Notes under the pieces: generated by a model | What the model saw: the letters and a program-made list of their open reading frames with translations, nothing else | What the model was told of the DNA's origin: nothing | Database searches by the model: none | Made by a program: the position numbers and the translations under genes | NCBI GenBank assembly: GCA_034112345.1 | Contig: JAWUVN010000022.1 | Location: forward strand, 1-64,000 | Reading direction: 5' to 3' | DNA from: Bermanella sp034112345 | GTDB taxonomy: Bacteria; Pseudomonadota; Gammaproteobacteria; Pseudomonadales; Oceanobacteraceae | Length of the DNA: 64,000 nt | In this document: piece after piece, positions 26,396-35,079 of the stretch | Layout of the letters: the number at the start of each line of letters is the position of its first letter | How positions within the stretch are numbered: position 1 is the first letter of the stretch

Positions 26396-26692
26396 TTAAA
26401 CCGCACCAGCAGCTGTTAACGCTGATGCATAATCTTTACCTGGTGCGTGTGATGCAATCACACTAACCGCTGATTCACCTTCTAAGTTTTTTGCACTGGT
26501 GTTATGTCCTTCAGCTTTAAAGAAGGCAATGAATTCTGAAAAGGTTTCAGCAGTCATATGCTGATACGCTTTCATAATGTTAATGTAATCAACATCTGTA
26601 CCGTCATAACTTTCGCTTTCTAAAAAGAAACGCATACTGTCTTCAGTCCACTCACCACCAAATACTTTTTCTTTATCTTTTTTTAATGACAT
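26396..26692 (-). CDS. PA4642-family small protein
   Basis: This 98-residue acidic protein starts MSLKKDKEKVFGGEWTEDSM and contains the pattern of a small conserved family in Pseudomonas and relatives (PA4642-like): a basic start, FLESESYDGTDVDYINIMKAY, FIAFFKAEGH and an ankyrin-like C-terminal stretch. No catalytic motif or membrane segment is seen, and no function is known to me. It lies downstream of trmB on the same strand, separated by 72 bases. Confidence 0.7.
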   Translation of the reverse strand: MSLKKDKEKVFGGEWTEDSMRFFLESESYDGTDVDYINIMKAYQHMTAETFSEFIAFFKAEGHNTSAKNLEGESAVSVIASHAPGKDYASALTAAGAV

Positions 26693-26764
26693 TTTAATTT
26701 CTCTAATAGGTACTTAAATTCGTTTAATTATATCTAGCGCATATTACGTAATAAGAATTTTGGC

Positions 26765-27535
26765 TTAATTTACTTTCTTGTAAATTAAATCCCAAACACC
26801 GTGGCCTAATTTTTCACCACGTTTCTCAAATTTTGTTAATGGACGAAAATCTGGGCGAGGGTGATAGTTTCCTTTTCCTGAGATATTTTCATAGCCGGGT
26901 GCCGCTTCCATTACTTCTAGCATTTGTTCTGCGTAATGCTCCCAGTCGGTCGCCATGTGAAAGCTACCATCTACGGTTAGTTTCTGACGAATAGTTTCAG
27001 CAAACTTACCGGTTAATATTCGTCTTTTGTTATGACGGGCTTTATGCCAAGGATCTGGGAAAAATAATTGCATGGTGTGCAGTGAATTATCTGGAATACA
27101 ATGAGCCAGTATTTCAATCGCATCAAATTCGTATGCACGTATATTGGTCACACCCACTTCAGCTGCATCGCGTAATAGTTTTGCCACACCTTGAGTATGA
27201 ACCTCGATACCAATGTAATTTAAGTTTGGGTTCGCTTTGCACATTTCTACCAAGCTACCACCCATGCCAAAGCCCACCTCTAAAACCACCGGATTATCAT
27301 TACCAAATACTTCTGAGTAATCCAGCATACCACCTTCAAGGGTTAATCCACTTTCAGCAAATTGCTGTGTAAATAACTCTCGTTGATCAGCCGTCATTCG
27401 GCCTGCACGTACAACAAACGATTTAATACGCTTTGCATGGGGTACATTTAGTGGCACCCCGTATTCATCACGTTCAACTGGCTCGGATGCAGGTACATTA
27501 GATTCTGCTAAATCTTTAGAATCATTATCTGACAT
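26765..27535 (-). CDS. trmB: tRNA (guanine-N7)-methyltransferase TrmB
   Basis: TrmB makes m7G46 in tRNA using S-adenosylmethionine. The 256-residue protein has the SAM-binding stretch LEVGFGMGGSLVEM, the catalytic region FFPDPWHKARHNKRRI and the end VWDLIYKKV. The frame is open 14 codons upstream, but I chose the ATG at 27535 (MSDNDSKDL), leaving an 11-base overlap with the DUF423 gene. The N-terminal ~40 residues are variable and acidic, as usual. Confidence 0.95.
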   Translation of the reverse strand: MSDNDSKDLAESNVPASEPVERDEYGVPLNVPHAKRIKSFVVRAGRMTADQRELFTQQFAESGLTLEGGMLDYSEVFGNDNPVVLEVGFGMGGSLVEMCKANPNLNYIGIEVHTQGVAKLLRDAAEVGVTNIRAYEFDAIEILAHCIPDNSLHTMQLFFPDPWHKARHNKRRILTGKFAETIRQKLTVDGSFHMATDWEHYAEQMLEVMEAAPGYENISGKGNYHPRPDFRPLTKFEKRGEKLGHGVWDLIYKKVN

Positions 27536-27935
27536 GGGTATTCTCAATCGGTTTGTCGGTGTTACGGGTGGCTGCATACACTAAACAGCTCCAGCCTATT
27601 AAAAAGGCCAGCCCGCCAATGGGCGTGATTATACCTAAAGCTTTTATCTGGGTCGCGGCCATCAGGTATAAACTGCCACTAAAAAATAGAATACCCACAC
27701 TAAAACCGCAACTGGCTGGTAGTAACCCCCTCCAGTTAGGCCATTGTTTCATCGCAAAACCCAGCACAATTAAGGCTAGACCATGGCTCATTTGATAATG
27801 AGCACCTGTTTGAATCCAGCCTAAAGCCTGTGAGTCCAATATGGCTTTTAAACCATGTGCTGCAAACGCTCCAATGGCCACACTCAGCCCGCAAAACGAA
27901 GCACCTAGCAGTAATATAATATCGTGTTTTTTCAT
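27525..27935 (-). CDS. DUF423 (YgdD/YwdK) family membrane protein
   Basis: This 136-residue protein has four hydrophobic helices and the family stretches GAFAAHGLKAIL, WIQTGAHYQMSHGLAL and FSGSLYLMA. DUF423 proteins are widespread small inner-membrane proteins of unknown function. It overlaps trmB by 11 bases and is probably co-transcribed with it. Confidence 0.88.
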   Translation of the reverse strand: MKKHDIILLLGASFCGLSVAIGAFAAHGLKAILDSQALGWIQTGAHYQMSHGLALIVLGFAMKQWPNWRGLLPASCGFSVGILFFSGSLYLMAATQIKALGIITPIGGLAFLIGWSCLVYAATRNTDKPIENTHVR

Positions 27936-28103
27936 GAGAGGAACGATACGGGGATATGGCTAAAAATCAAGAATGGGTAATAACTCTCAAGTAGAGTTAC
28001 AACCAATAAGAGCTTCTGCCTAATTAGAGGTCATAATTAATCATGTGGTTTGATGCTATGGATTAGCTGCCCTGCAACACCATTTAAGCTTGTAATAGCC
28101 CAT

Positions 28104-28127
28104 TAAAAAAGCGGCCTAAGCCGCTTT
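28104..28127 (-). terminator. Rho-independent terminator of rpoH
   Basis: AAAGCGGC and GCCGCTTT pair around CTAA and are followed on the minus strand by six T residues, about 30 bases past the rpoH stop. Confidence 0.88.
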
Positions 28128-28156
28128 ATAATAACACCTAGAAAGGAACAAGCCGC

Positions 28157-29023
28157 CTATGCGACTTCTCCTATAATGCCTTTGACTTTATTCATGGCAT
28201 TTTTCTCAAGCTGACGAATACGCTCAGCTGAAACACCGTATTCTGCAGCCAACTCATGCAAGGTTGATTTTTGATCTGATAACCAGCGGCGCATAATAAT
28301 ATCGCGACTACGATCATCCAGCTCTGACATTGCATTTTGCAAGCGAGCGGTTGAGTCTTGCTCATAATCTGAGTTCTCAACCGTAGCAGCAGGGTCAAAG
28401 TTACGATCTTCTAAATAGTTAACCGGAGCTTGGAATGCCGTATCGTCATCATCTGCAACAGGGCTGTCAAAAGTACTGTCATGGGCGGTCATACGACCTT
28501 CCATTTCTTGTACATCACGTAAGCCTACACCTAAATCATCTGCAATTTGCTGCGCTTCTGATTCATTCAACCAGCCCATTTTTTTCTTGGTGCTACGAAG
28601 GTTAAAGAACAACTTACGCTGTGCTTTAGTCGTGGCCACTTTAACAATGCGCCAGTTTTTCAAAATAAATTCGTGAATTTCAGCCTTGATCCAATGAACT
28701 GCAAAGCTCACTAGACGCACACCCACTTCTGGGTTGAAGCGTTTAACCGCTTTCATTAGACCTAGATTTCCTTCTTGGATAAGGTCTGATTGATTCAAAC
28801 CGTAACCACTGTAACTTTTAGCAATGTGTACAACAAAGCGAAGGTGGGACACAACTAAGTGTTGTGCAGCATCTAAGTCTTCATCGTAATATAAACGTTC
28901 TGCTAGCGCTTTTTCTTCGCTAGCCGTTAACACAGCAATGCCGCCAATCGCATTCATGTAACCGTCTAGGTCACGACCTGGCGTCAGGCTTGCGATGTTA
29001 GGGACCATTAAGCTAGTGCTCAT
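28157..29023 (-). CDS. rpoH: RNA polymerase heat-shock sigma factor RpoH
   Basis: Sigma-32 directs transcription of heat-shock chaperones and proteases. The 288-residue protein has region 2 (DLIQEGNLGLMKAVKRFNPE, VRLVSFAVHWIKAEIHEFIL), the RpoH box-type stretch TTKAQRKLFFNLR between regions 2 and 3, and the region 4 helix-turn-helix (YGVSAERIRQLEKNAMNKV). It lies downstream of ftsX, the normal ftsYEX-rpoH order. Confidence 0.98.
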   Translation of the reverse strand: MSTSLMVPNIASLTPGRDLDGYMNAIGGIAVLTASEEKALAERLYYDEDLDAAQHLVVSHLRFVVHIAKSYSGYGLNQSDLIQEGNLGLMKAVKRFNPEVGVRLVSFAVHWIKAEIHEFILKNWRIVKVATTKAQRKLFFNLRSTKKKMGWLNESEAQQIADDLGVGLRDVQEMEGRMTAHDSTFDSPVADDDDTAFQAPVNYLEDRNFDPAATVENSDYEQDSTARLQNAMSELDDRSRDIIMRRWLSDQKSTLHELAAEYGVSAERIRQLEKNAMNKVKGIIGEVA

Positions 29024-29204
29024 GTTTATACATTCTCCTTAAATTTCTATGAATATCCGGTAGCCACATATAGTAACAACCAAATTTAACGTGTTAGCAG
29101 TGTAGCACTGAGAATTTAGAGCGCCAAGGCCAGAAAAGGTTCCATTAGGCTTTTTTAGCGCAAATCAATGTCTCATATACCGAACGATGACGTTAATGGT
29201 GAAC

Positions 29205-30248
29205 TTATGGCTCTATCCGGCTCAAATGACGGCTTACAGCCAGCCAAGCGCCCAGCCAGCCAAGGATCACGCCATCAAAAATTAATAATACTGAATCGCT
29301 GAACCCCAAGCCTTTTAAGACAAACTCGCTTCCATATAAACTGATCAAGCTTTCTACTGGGCCCGATAGCCAATAAAGCCCAGCGCTCAGTAATACCCAT
29401 GCAATTAATCCACCGCCTAAGCCAAACCATATCCCTGTGTATAAGAAGGGCCTGCGCACAAACGCGTCTGTGCCACCCACCAACTTAACCACTCGAATTT
29501 CATCTCGGCGGCTCTCAATAGACAGCCTAATGGTATTCCCAATAATCAGCAGCACAGCCAATCCTAATAATGCGGCTAATGCCCACACTAGTCGTTGCCC
29601 TAAATCCATAAACTGATACAGGCGCTTCACCCATAATAGATCCAGCTGAACCGATTCTACATGCCGTTGTTGCAACAGTTTTTGCTCTAATGCTTCTAAG
29701 CCACCCGTGTCTTGATCGCCCAGCTTTGGAATCACGCTGATTACCCCGGGCAATGGATTTGTGTCCAGCCCCTCAATAACATCGGTTAACCCAGTACTTG
29801 CTTTAAATTCACTTAGTGCACGATCTGGACTAATGTATTCCACCGAAAGCACCTGCGGCCAGTCTCTTAGCTCATCGGTTAGTGATTGCGCAAAACGATC
29901 TTTGGTACCCTGCTTTAGATACACACTCATCTGACTGCTTTGATCCCAAGTACGACTAAGCTGCTTCACATTTTCTAGTGAGACAAATAAGGTCATTGGC
30001 AGCGATAACGCGATGGCTAGTACTAGCCACGTCATTAAGCTTGATCCAAATGACGATAACAGTCGCTGCAAGCTATCTACCGCCATCAATTTATGATGTT
30101 GTAAGTAAGCCTGCCACTGGCCGCGCAGCGTGATAGAACTGCGTTTATTAAAACCACTGGATTTTGGTTTCTGGGTGACTTTTTTGTTTGGTGATTTTTG
30201 AGGTGACGGCTTATTACCAGTTGGTTTGTTATAGGTACTATTGGCCAT
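29205..30248 (-). CDS. ftsX: Cell division protein FtsX
   Basis: FtsX is the membrane partner of FtsE and couples ATP hydrolysis to peptidoglycan amidase activation at the septum. The 347-residue protein has a basic cytoplasmic N-terminus, one helix near residues 70-95, a periplasmic domain and three C-terminal helices (permease FtsX domain). I chose the ATG at 30248 (MANSTYNKPTG), which overlaps the ftsE stop by 11 bases. An upstream start would overlap more of ftsE. Confidence 0.95.
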   Translation of the reverse strand: MANSTYNKPTGNKPSPQKSPNKKVTQKPKSSGFNKRSSITLRGQWQAYLQHHKLMAVDSLQRLLSSFGSSLMTWLVLAIALSLPMTLFVSLENVKQLSRTWDQSSQMSVYLKQGTKDRFAQSLTDELRDWPQVLSVEYISPDRALSEFKASTGLTDVIEGLDTNPLPGVISVIPKLGDQDTGGLEALEQKLLQQRHVESVQLDLLWVKRLYQFMDLGQRLVWALAALLGLAVLLIIGNTIRLSIESRRDEIRVVKLVGGTDAFVRRPFLYTGIWFGLGGGLIAWVLLSAGLYWLSGPVESLISLYGSEFVLKGLGFSDSVLLIFDGVILGWLGAWLAVSRHLSRIEP

Positions 30249-30975
30249 TATTATGACCTCTCTCACTGGCATCACTGCTTGAACGTTCAGCCGATTTTTT
30301 ATCGCCAGCAGCACGTTCACCCGCTAGTCGCCCTTGATTTAAACCAATGACTCTGTGCGGCAATCTATTAATTAAGGGAAGGTCATGGGATGCAATTAAC
30401 ACAGAAACGCCAACATCATTGAATTGTTCAAATAAATTCATGATTTCAGCACTTAATTTGGGATCAAGGTTACCTGTTGGCTCATCCGCCAGAATCAGGC
30501 TGGGCTTATTCACAACAGCACGGGCAATGCCCACTCGCTGCTGCTCACCACCACTGAGTTCAATGGGGTTTTGCTTTTCTTTACTGAGCAAACCGACTTT
30601 ATCCAGAGCTGCACGCACTCGTCGCTCTAAGTCACGACTGGTGTAACCGCTAATACGAAGGGGCAATGCAACGTTTTCAAATACGCTGCGATCAAATAAT
30701 AGTTGGTGATTTTGGAACACCACACCTACGCGGCGGCGGTGAAAAGGAATTTGTCTTGGGTTAACACGGGCAAGGTTTACACCGTCTACCAACACCTGAC
30801 CCTGACTTGCTTTTTCCATCAGCATGATCAGTTTTAATAATGTACTTTTACCCGCGCCACTGTGGCCGGTTAAAAATGCCATTTCCCCTTGGGCAATTTC
30901 AAAGCTCAAATCCGTAAGGGCATTGTGACCGCCGGGATAGCTTTTACTCACATGGTCAAAGAGAACATTTGCCAA
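30238..30975 (-). CDS. ftsE: Cell division ATP-binding protein FtsE
   Basis: The 245-residue ABC ATPase has Walker A GHSGAGKST (residues 37-45), the signature LSGGEQQRVGIARAV, Walker B LILADEPTGNLDP and the H-loop ASHDL. The start is TTG, supported by GGAGAT about eight bases upstream and the family start ANVLFDHVSKSYPGG. The C-terminal tail after residue 220 is a polar low-complexity stretch longer than in E. coli. It follows ftsY and overlaps ftsX. Confidence 0.96.
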   Translation of the reverse strand: MANVLFDHVSKSYPGGHNALTDLSFEIAQGEMAFLTGHSGAGKSTLLKLIMLMEKASQGQVLVDGVNLARVNPRQIPFHRRRVGVVFQNHQLLFDRSVFENVALPLRISGYTSRDLERRVRAALDKVGLLSKEKQNPIELSGGEQQRVGIARAVVNKPSLILADEPTGNLDPKLSAEIMNLFEQFNDVGVSVLIASHDLPLINRLPHRVIGLNQGRLAGERAAGDKKSAERSSSDASERGHNNGQ

Positions 30976-31065
30976 GCTGACATCTCCGTTTTTATTTTTT
31001 TATTATTGTTTTGTTATCTACGCTGGCGCAGTCCCGCGGCAGCGCTGTATTCATTAATGATGTAT

Positions 31066-32088
31066 TTATTCGTCTTCTGCGAATAAGGCGTCAATAAATT
31101 CATTACGGTCAAACGGACGTAAATCATCAATTTGCTCACCCACACCAATAAAGCGTACTGGCAGTTTTAATTCTTTGGCAATCGCAAAAATTACACCGCC
31201 TTTCGCTGTGCCATCTAATTTACTCAGGCTTATACTAGTAACACCCACTGCCGCTTGAAAGTTTTTAGCTTGGCTCAAGGCGTTTTGTCCTGTGCCAGCA
31301 TCTAGCACTAACATCACTTCATGGGGAGCTGAGTCGTCCAGTTTTTTCATCACTCGAACCACTTTTTCAAGCTCTTGCATCAAGTGTGCTTTGTTTTGTA
31401 GGCGACCCGCTGTATCCGCTATTACTACATCAACGCCTTTGGCTTGGGCTGATTGTACAGCATCAAATATGACTGATGCGCTGTCGGCACCTGTATGCTG
31501 AGCCACCACTTGTACCTGATTACGATCACCCCAGGTTTGAAGCTGTTCAACCGCTGCTGCGCGAAACGTATCCCCAGCAGCCAACATCACAGACTTGCCG
31601 TCTTTTTGAAAGCGTTTAGCCATTTTGCCAATGGTTGTGGTTTTACCCACACCGTTCACACCCACCATTAAAATAACATAAGGCTTTTTATCAGTGTCGA
31701 TCACCAAAGGCTGGTGACAAGGTTCCAGTAATTCGGCCATACGTTCTTTTAACGCATGATATAACGCACCACTGTCGTTTAACTCTTTACGAGAAGCACG
31801 GTCTGTTAGATCGCTAATAATATCTTGTGTAGCAGCTACACCAATATCCGCCATCAGTAATTGAGTTTCGATTTCTTCGAATAAATCGTCATCAATTTCT
31901 TTTTTACCCAGTAATAAGTCACCTAGACCACTGGATAAACCGGAACGTGTACGGCTTAAGCCTTTTTTAATACGCGCAAAAAATCCGGCCTCTGACACTT
32001 CTTCAGTAACTGGCGTAATCTGCGTATCTAAATCTGTTTGTGTAGGCTGATCTTCTGCCTTTTTTTTGGATTTTCCCCAACCGAACAT
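31066..32088 (-). CDS. ftsY: Signal recognition particle receptor FtsY
   Basis: FtsY receives SRP-ribosome complexes at the membrane. The 340-residue protein has a short charged A domain, an N domain and a G domain with Walker A GVNGVGKT at residues 143-150, DTAGRLQNKAHLM (G3) and SKLDGTAKGG (G4/G5). It is the first gene of ftsY-ftsE-ftsX. It diverges from the M16-like gene. Confidence 0.98.
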   Translation of the reverse strand: MFGWGKSKKKAEDQPTQTDLDTQITPVTEEVSEAGFFARIKKGLSRTRSGLSSGLGDLLLGKKEIDDDLFEEIETQLLMADIGVAATQDIISDLTDRASRKELNDSGALYHALKERMAELLEPCHQPLVIDTDKKPYVILMVGVNGVGKTTTIGKMAKRFQKDGKSVMLAAGDTFRAAAVEQLQTWGDRNQVQVVAQHTGADSASVIFDAVQSAQAKGVDVVIADTAGRLQNKAHLMQELEKVVRVMKKLDDSAPHEVMLVLDAGTGQNALSQAKNFQAAVGVTSISLSKLDGTAKGGVIFAIAKELKLPVRFIGVGEQIDDLRPFDRNEFIDALFAEDE

Positions 32089-32214
32089 GGGTCTACTTCC
32101 ACCTGATGCTATAAAAGGGCTATCCTAACATTAGTGGCCTTTAAATACTGCTATCACTTCGGCCTGTAATGCAACGAATGCACAATAACAATAAACAATT
32201 GGCAAGGACGCTGA

Positions 32215-33420
32215 ATGAGCACTGAATACCAGCCTAAATTTAATCGTATGAGCCTGAACGTGCTGATGCTAGCAAGCGCAGCGCTGATTGTGATATTTGG
32301 TCAAAGTGTCAGTCAAATGGATCAAAAACCCCTACCACCAGCCCCTAAATTAGACATCAGTATTTGGCACGCCGACAGTGGTGCTAAGATCTGGTACAGC
32401 CCGTATTTTAGCGAAACCCTAGAGATTCAACTTTGGTACCAAGCAGGCTATGCCTTGGATAATAAGTACTCTGGCCGTGCAAGCCTATTGGCCAAGCTTT
32501 TAAAATTTGAAAGCAAGCGCATGCAATTGCCCATGCAAGTAGCTCTGGATGCAGACTTTTTAAAAGTCACCCTGCACCTAAGCACCGACCCTATGCAAAT
32601 GAAGCAGCAAATTGAAAAAAGTGTTGCTCTGCTTTACCGCCCAATCCTACCCAGCAAGGGATTAAAAGCCTTACAAGCCATAAGCAAGGTGCCAACGTTA
32701 AGTGACGAGTTGTGGCAACAAGCCTACGCCGAACACCCTTATGGTCAGTTATCAGCGACTCATTCACAAGTAACGCGCGCTCAACTACAAAAGTACCAGC
32801 GCAGCCATATTCACCCAAAACGACTCAATGCCAGTGTAGTAGGAGATATCAGTGAACGAGGTGCGCAAATCATCATGGAAAGCTTGCTGCCACCATCTAA
32901 GTACAAAGCAGCTAAGCAGAACGTATTACCCATCAAACCCACAAGCAATATTGAAAACCGCCAGCAGTTGATTGCCATATGGCCCGGTGAAAGTAATGTC
33001 ATACTCCAAGGAAACGAACTAACAGAAGCGTCTATCAAACTTCAAAAGCAACAGATAACTACACACATTAACAAGCAAATGGTGGTGCAGTTATTAAAAG
33101 CGGTACACGGTGATTCGGTAAAGTGGCATCCAGGTAAAGCCAATAGCACCTTGTTGATCCAACAATCTAATCAGATAAAACACGCTGTGCAGGATCAAAT
33201 AGATTCAGATATGATAGCGCACCAAACACACCAGCTAGCCAAAAAGTGGCTAGCGCAGGTAAATAACGCCTCAGGTTTAAGTCAGTATCTAGTTCAACTT
33301 AACGCATACCAACTTCCGGTTAATCAACTCAATAAGAACCTCATTGCCCTTGATGGCTGGGATGACGATGATTGGGAAACCGCCTCTGAAACGTTATTGC
33401 CGTGGCTTTATAAAGATTAA
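32215..33420 (+). CDS. M16 peptidase-like protein without catalytic motif
   Basis: The 401-residue protein has one N-terminal membrane anchor or uncleaved signal (about residues 12-30), then a single M16-like fold. The zinc motif HxxEH expected in the 'G-x-AHFLEHM' position is replaced by SGRASLLAKLLKF, so both His and the Glu are gone. A second domain resembles M16_C (AYAEHPYGQLSATHSQVTRAQL, then SVVGDIS). Position between ftsY and rsmD matches the pair PA0371/PA0372 of Pseudomonas, in which one partner is active; only the inactive one is here. It may act as a scaffold. Confidence 0.72.
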   Translation: MSTEYQPKFNRMSLNVLMLASAALIVIFGQSVSQMDQKPLPPAPKLDISIWHADSGAKIWYSPYFSETLEIQLWYQAGYALDNKYSGRASLLAKLLKFESKRMQLPMQVALDADFLKVTLHLSTDPMQMKQQIEKSVALLYRPILPSKGLKALQAISKVPTLSDELWQQAYAEHPYGQLSATHSQVTRAQLQKYQRSHIHPKRLNASVVGDISERGAQIIMESLLPPSKYKAAKQNVLPIKPTSNIENRQQLIAIWPGESNVILQGNELTEASIKLQKQQITTHINKQMVVQLLKAVHGDSVKWHPGKANSTLLIQQSNQIKHAVQDQIDSDMIAHQTHQLAKKWLAQVNNASGLSQYLVQLNAYQLPVNQLNKNLIALDGWDDDDWETASETLLPWLYKD

Positions 33421-33477
33421 CTTTATTTAGCGGCATACCTGCATATCGATTATTTGCGCAGTTAGGTTGCATAGAAA

Positions 33478-34047
33478 ATGGCTAAAAAAACGGGAAGTCG
33501 ATTACGTATTATTGGCGGAAAATGGCGTAGCCGCATGCTACCCATTGCTGATGCCGAAGGCTTAAGGCCCACCACAGATCGCGTTCGCGAAACCGTGTTC
33601 AACTGGCTTCAGCCGTCTATTTACGGTGCGAAAGTCTTGGATTTATTCGCAGGCTCTGGCGCACTGGGATTTGAAACTTTATCCCGCGAAGCCGAATCAG
33701 CGGTATTTATTGAGAAGCACAAACAAGCTGCTAAAAACCTAAACGAAAATGCCAATTCGCTGGGGGCCAAAAATGCCACTATTGTGCAAACCGACGCACT
33801 GGCCTGGCTACAAACCTGTGAACAAACATTCAATCTAATTTTTTTGGACCCACCATTCAACAAGGGGTTATTGCCTAGCTGTATTCAACTGATTAGTGAC
33901 AAAAAACTCATTGATACCAACGGCTGGGTTTACATAGAAAGTGAAAGTGACCTGAGCGACCTGCCTATTCCGAAGCACTGGCATCTACACAGAGAAAAGA
34001 AAGCGGGTATGGTGGTACTTAGATTATTTCAGGTAGAGCCTGAGTAG
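33478..34047 (+). CDS. rsmD: 16S rRNA m2G966 methyltransferase RsmD
   Basis: RsmD methylates G966 of 16S rRNA. The 189-residue protein has the RNA-binding start RLRIIGGKWRSRML, the SAM motif DLFAGSGALG (residues 55-64) and the N6/N2-methyltransferase-type DPPF motif at residues 124-127. It follows the M16-like gene on the same strand and ends at a strong terminator. Confidence 0.97.
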   Translation: MAKKTGSRLRIIGGKWRSRMLPIADAEGLRPTTDRVRETVFNWLQPSIYGAKVLDLFAGSGALGFETLSREAESAVFIEKHKQAAKNLNENANSLGAKNATIVQTDALAWLQTCEQTFNLIFLDPPFNKGLLPSCIQLISDKKLIDTNGWVYIESESDLSDLPIPKHWHLHREKKAGMVVLRLFQVEPE

Positions 34048-34063
34048 ACTTACCAATAGAACC

Positions 34064-34090
34064 AAAAAAACCGCTGTAAGGCGGTTTTTT
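34064..34090 (+). terminator. Rho-independent terminator after rsmD
   Basis: AAAAAACCGC and GCGGTTTTTT pair around a five-base loop (TGTAA). A and T runs on both sides make it bidirectional, also serving laoR on the minus strand. Confidence 0.9.
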
Positions 34091-34125
34091 ATGCATGGAT
34101 TCAGCACAATATTTGCTTTTAGTGA

Positions 34126-34788
34126 CTATTTTAAGCTGATCACGTTATCCAATGATTCGCCTAACTTAAACACCATGTTCGAAACTGGATCACGGTACTC
34201 GTCAGTTAAAAACGGGCGCTCAAGTGCAAAAATTTGATAGATACCGGCGTTCAATAACTCGCGACTCTCTTCTTGGCCTTCTTCTACCAATAAATTGGTG
34301 TGCATAAAACCAAACCAAGACGTCACCAAAATCCAAGTATTCAGTCCTAACGAGCGTAACTCTTGGTCTGTTGCATCAATGATTTTACTGTCACGTAAAC
34401 CCGAATAAATACTGTGTACTTGCGCTAAGCATCGCTTGAAGAAGTCGTTATAGCGTTTATGTAGATCTTCATCAATGTCTAACAAGTGCTGAAGATCACG
34501 ATGTAAAAAGCGATAATCCCACAACCCTTGAAAGATCACCTGCAAGTAAATCAATTTATCGTTAATAATTAATGGGCGGTCTAAGGGTACCTGCAGCTGC
34601 TGATCCACTTGTTTTTCATACTCTAAATAGATATCAAATATGATCTGCTGTTTATTTTTGAAGTGGTAATACAAGTTACCCGGACTGATGCCCAAATGAG
34701 AAGCGATATGATTGGTGGTGACATTACGTTCGCCCTGCTCATTGAACAGCTCTTTACTGGCTTGAATAATGCGATCGCGTGTCTTCAT
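34126..34788 (-). CDS. laoR: TetR-family regulator LaoR-like
   Basis: The 220-residue protein has a TetR HTH at its start (ASKELFNEQGERNVTTNHIASHLGISPGNLYYHF) and a C-terminal ligand domain. It is divergent from laoC. In P. aeruginosa LaoR (PA0367) is a TetR repressor of laoABC, and the gene order here is the same. The likely operator is the 18-bp dyad at 35014-35031. The identity as LaoR rests on synteny more than on sequence I can compare. Confidence 0.8.
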   Translation of the reverse strand: MKTRDRIIQASKELFNEQGERNVTTNHIASHLGISPGNLYYHFKNKQQIIFDIYLEYEKQVDQQLQVPLDRPLIINDKLIYLQVIFQGLWDYRFLHRDLQHLLDIDEDLHKRYNDFFKRCLAQVHSIYSGLRDSKIIDATDQELRSLGLNTWILVTSWFGFMHTNLLVEEGQEESRELLNAGIYQIFALERPFLTDEYRDPVSNMVFKLGESLDNVISLK

Positions 34789-34953
34789 ATCTTTAAATCC
34801 CTGACTACTACCCTGTACAGCCCGCTTTTAAGCACGACCGCCATCATATCAAATGGGCCATCATTCTCTCAATCCATAAGATAATGGGCAATAGGGTTTT
34901 TCTATATGCATTATTAACCTGCCAAATAATCAGCAGATTCCTGAACATCAAAT

Positions 34954-34983
34954 ATAGGTTAATTCTTTATAGGTTAATTCTTT
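34954..34983. repeat. Two tandem 15-bp direct repeats in the laoR-laoC region
   Basis: The unit ATAGGTTAATTCTTT occurs twice with no gap. It lies between laoR and laoC, 24 bases upstream of the laoC -35 box. It could be a regulatory site or a chance slippage duplication. Confidence 0.7.
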
Positions 34984-35006
34984 AAAGTAATGCGCCGAAA
35001 TAACCA

Positions 35007-35035
35007 TTGACCTTTAGAGTATTCACTCTAATAAT
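35007..35035 (+). promoter_or_regulatory. Sigma-70-like promoter of laoCBA
   Basis: TTGACC and AATAAT are separated by exactly 17 bases, each one mismatch from TTGACA and TATAAT. The predicted leader to the laoC ATG is about 40 bases. The spacer is filled by the dyad at 35014-35031. Confidence 0.75.
35014..35031. promoter_or_regulatory. Probable LaoR operator
   Basis: TTAGAGT and ACTCTAA are perfect inverted arms around ATTC, an 18-bp dyad of TetR-operator type. It lies between the -35 and -10 boxes of the laoC promoter, where a bound repressor would block RNA polymerase. Confidence 0.7.
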
Positions 35036-35079
35036 GTAAAACACAATAATTAATGGTTTTGAATCTGAAGGGGTCCAAC

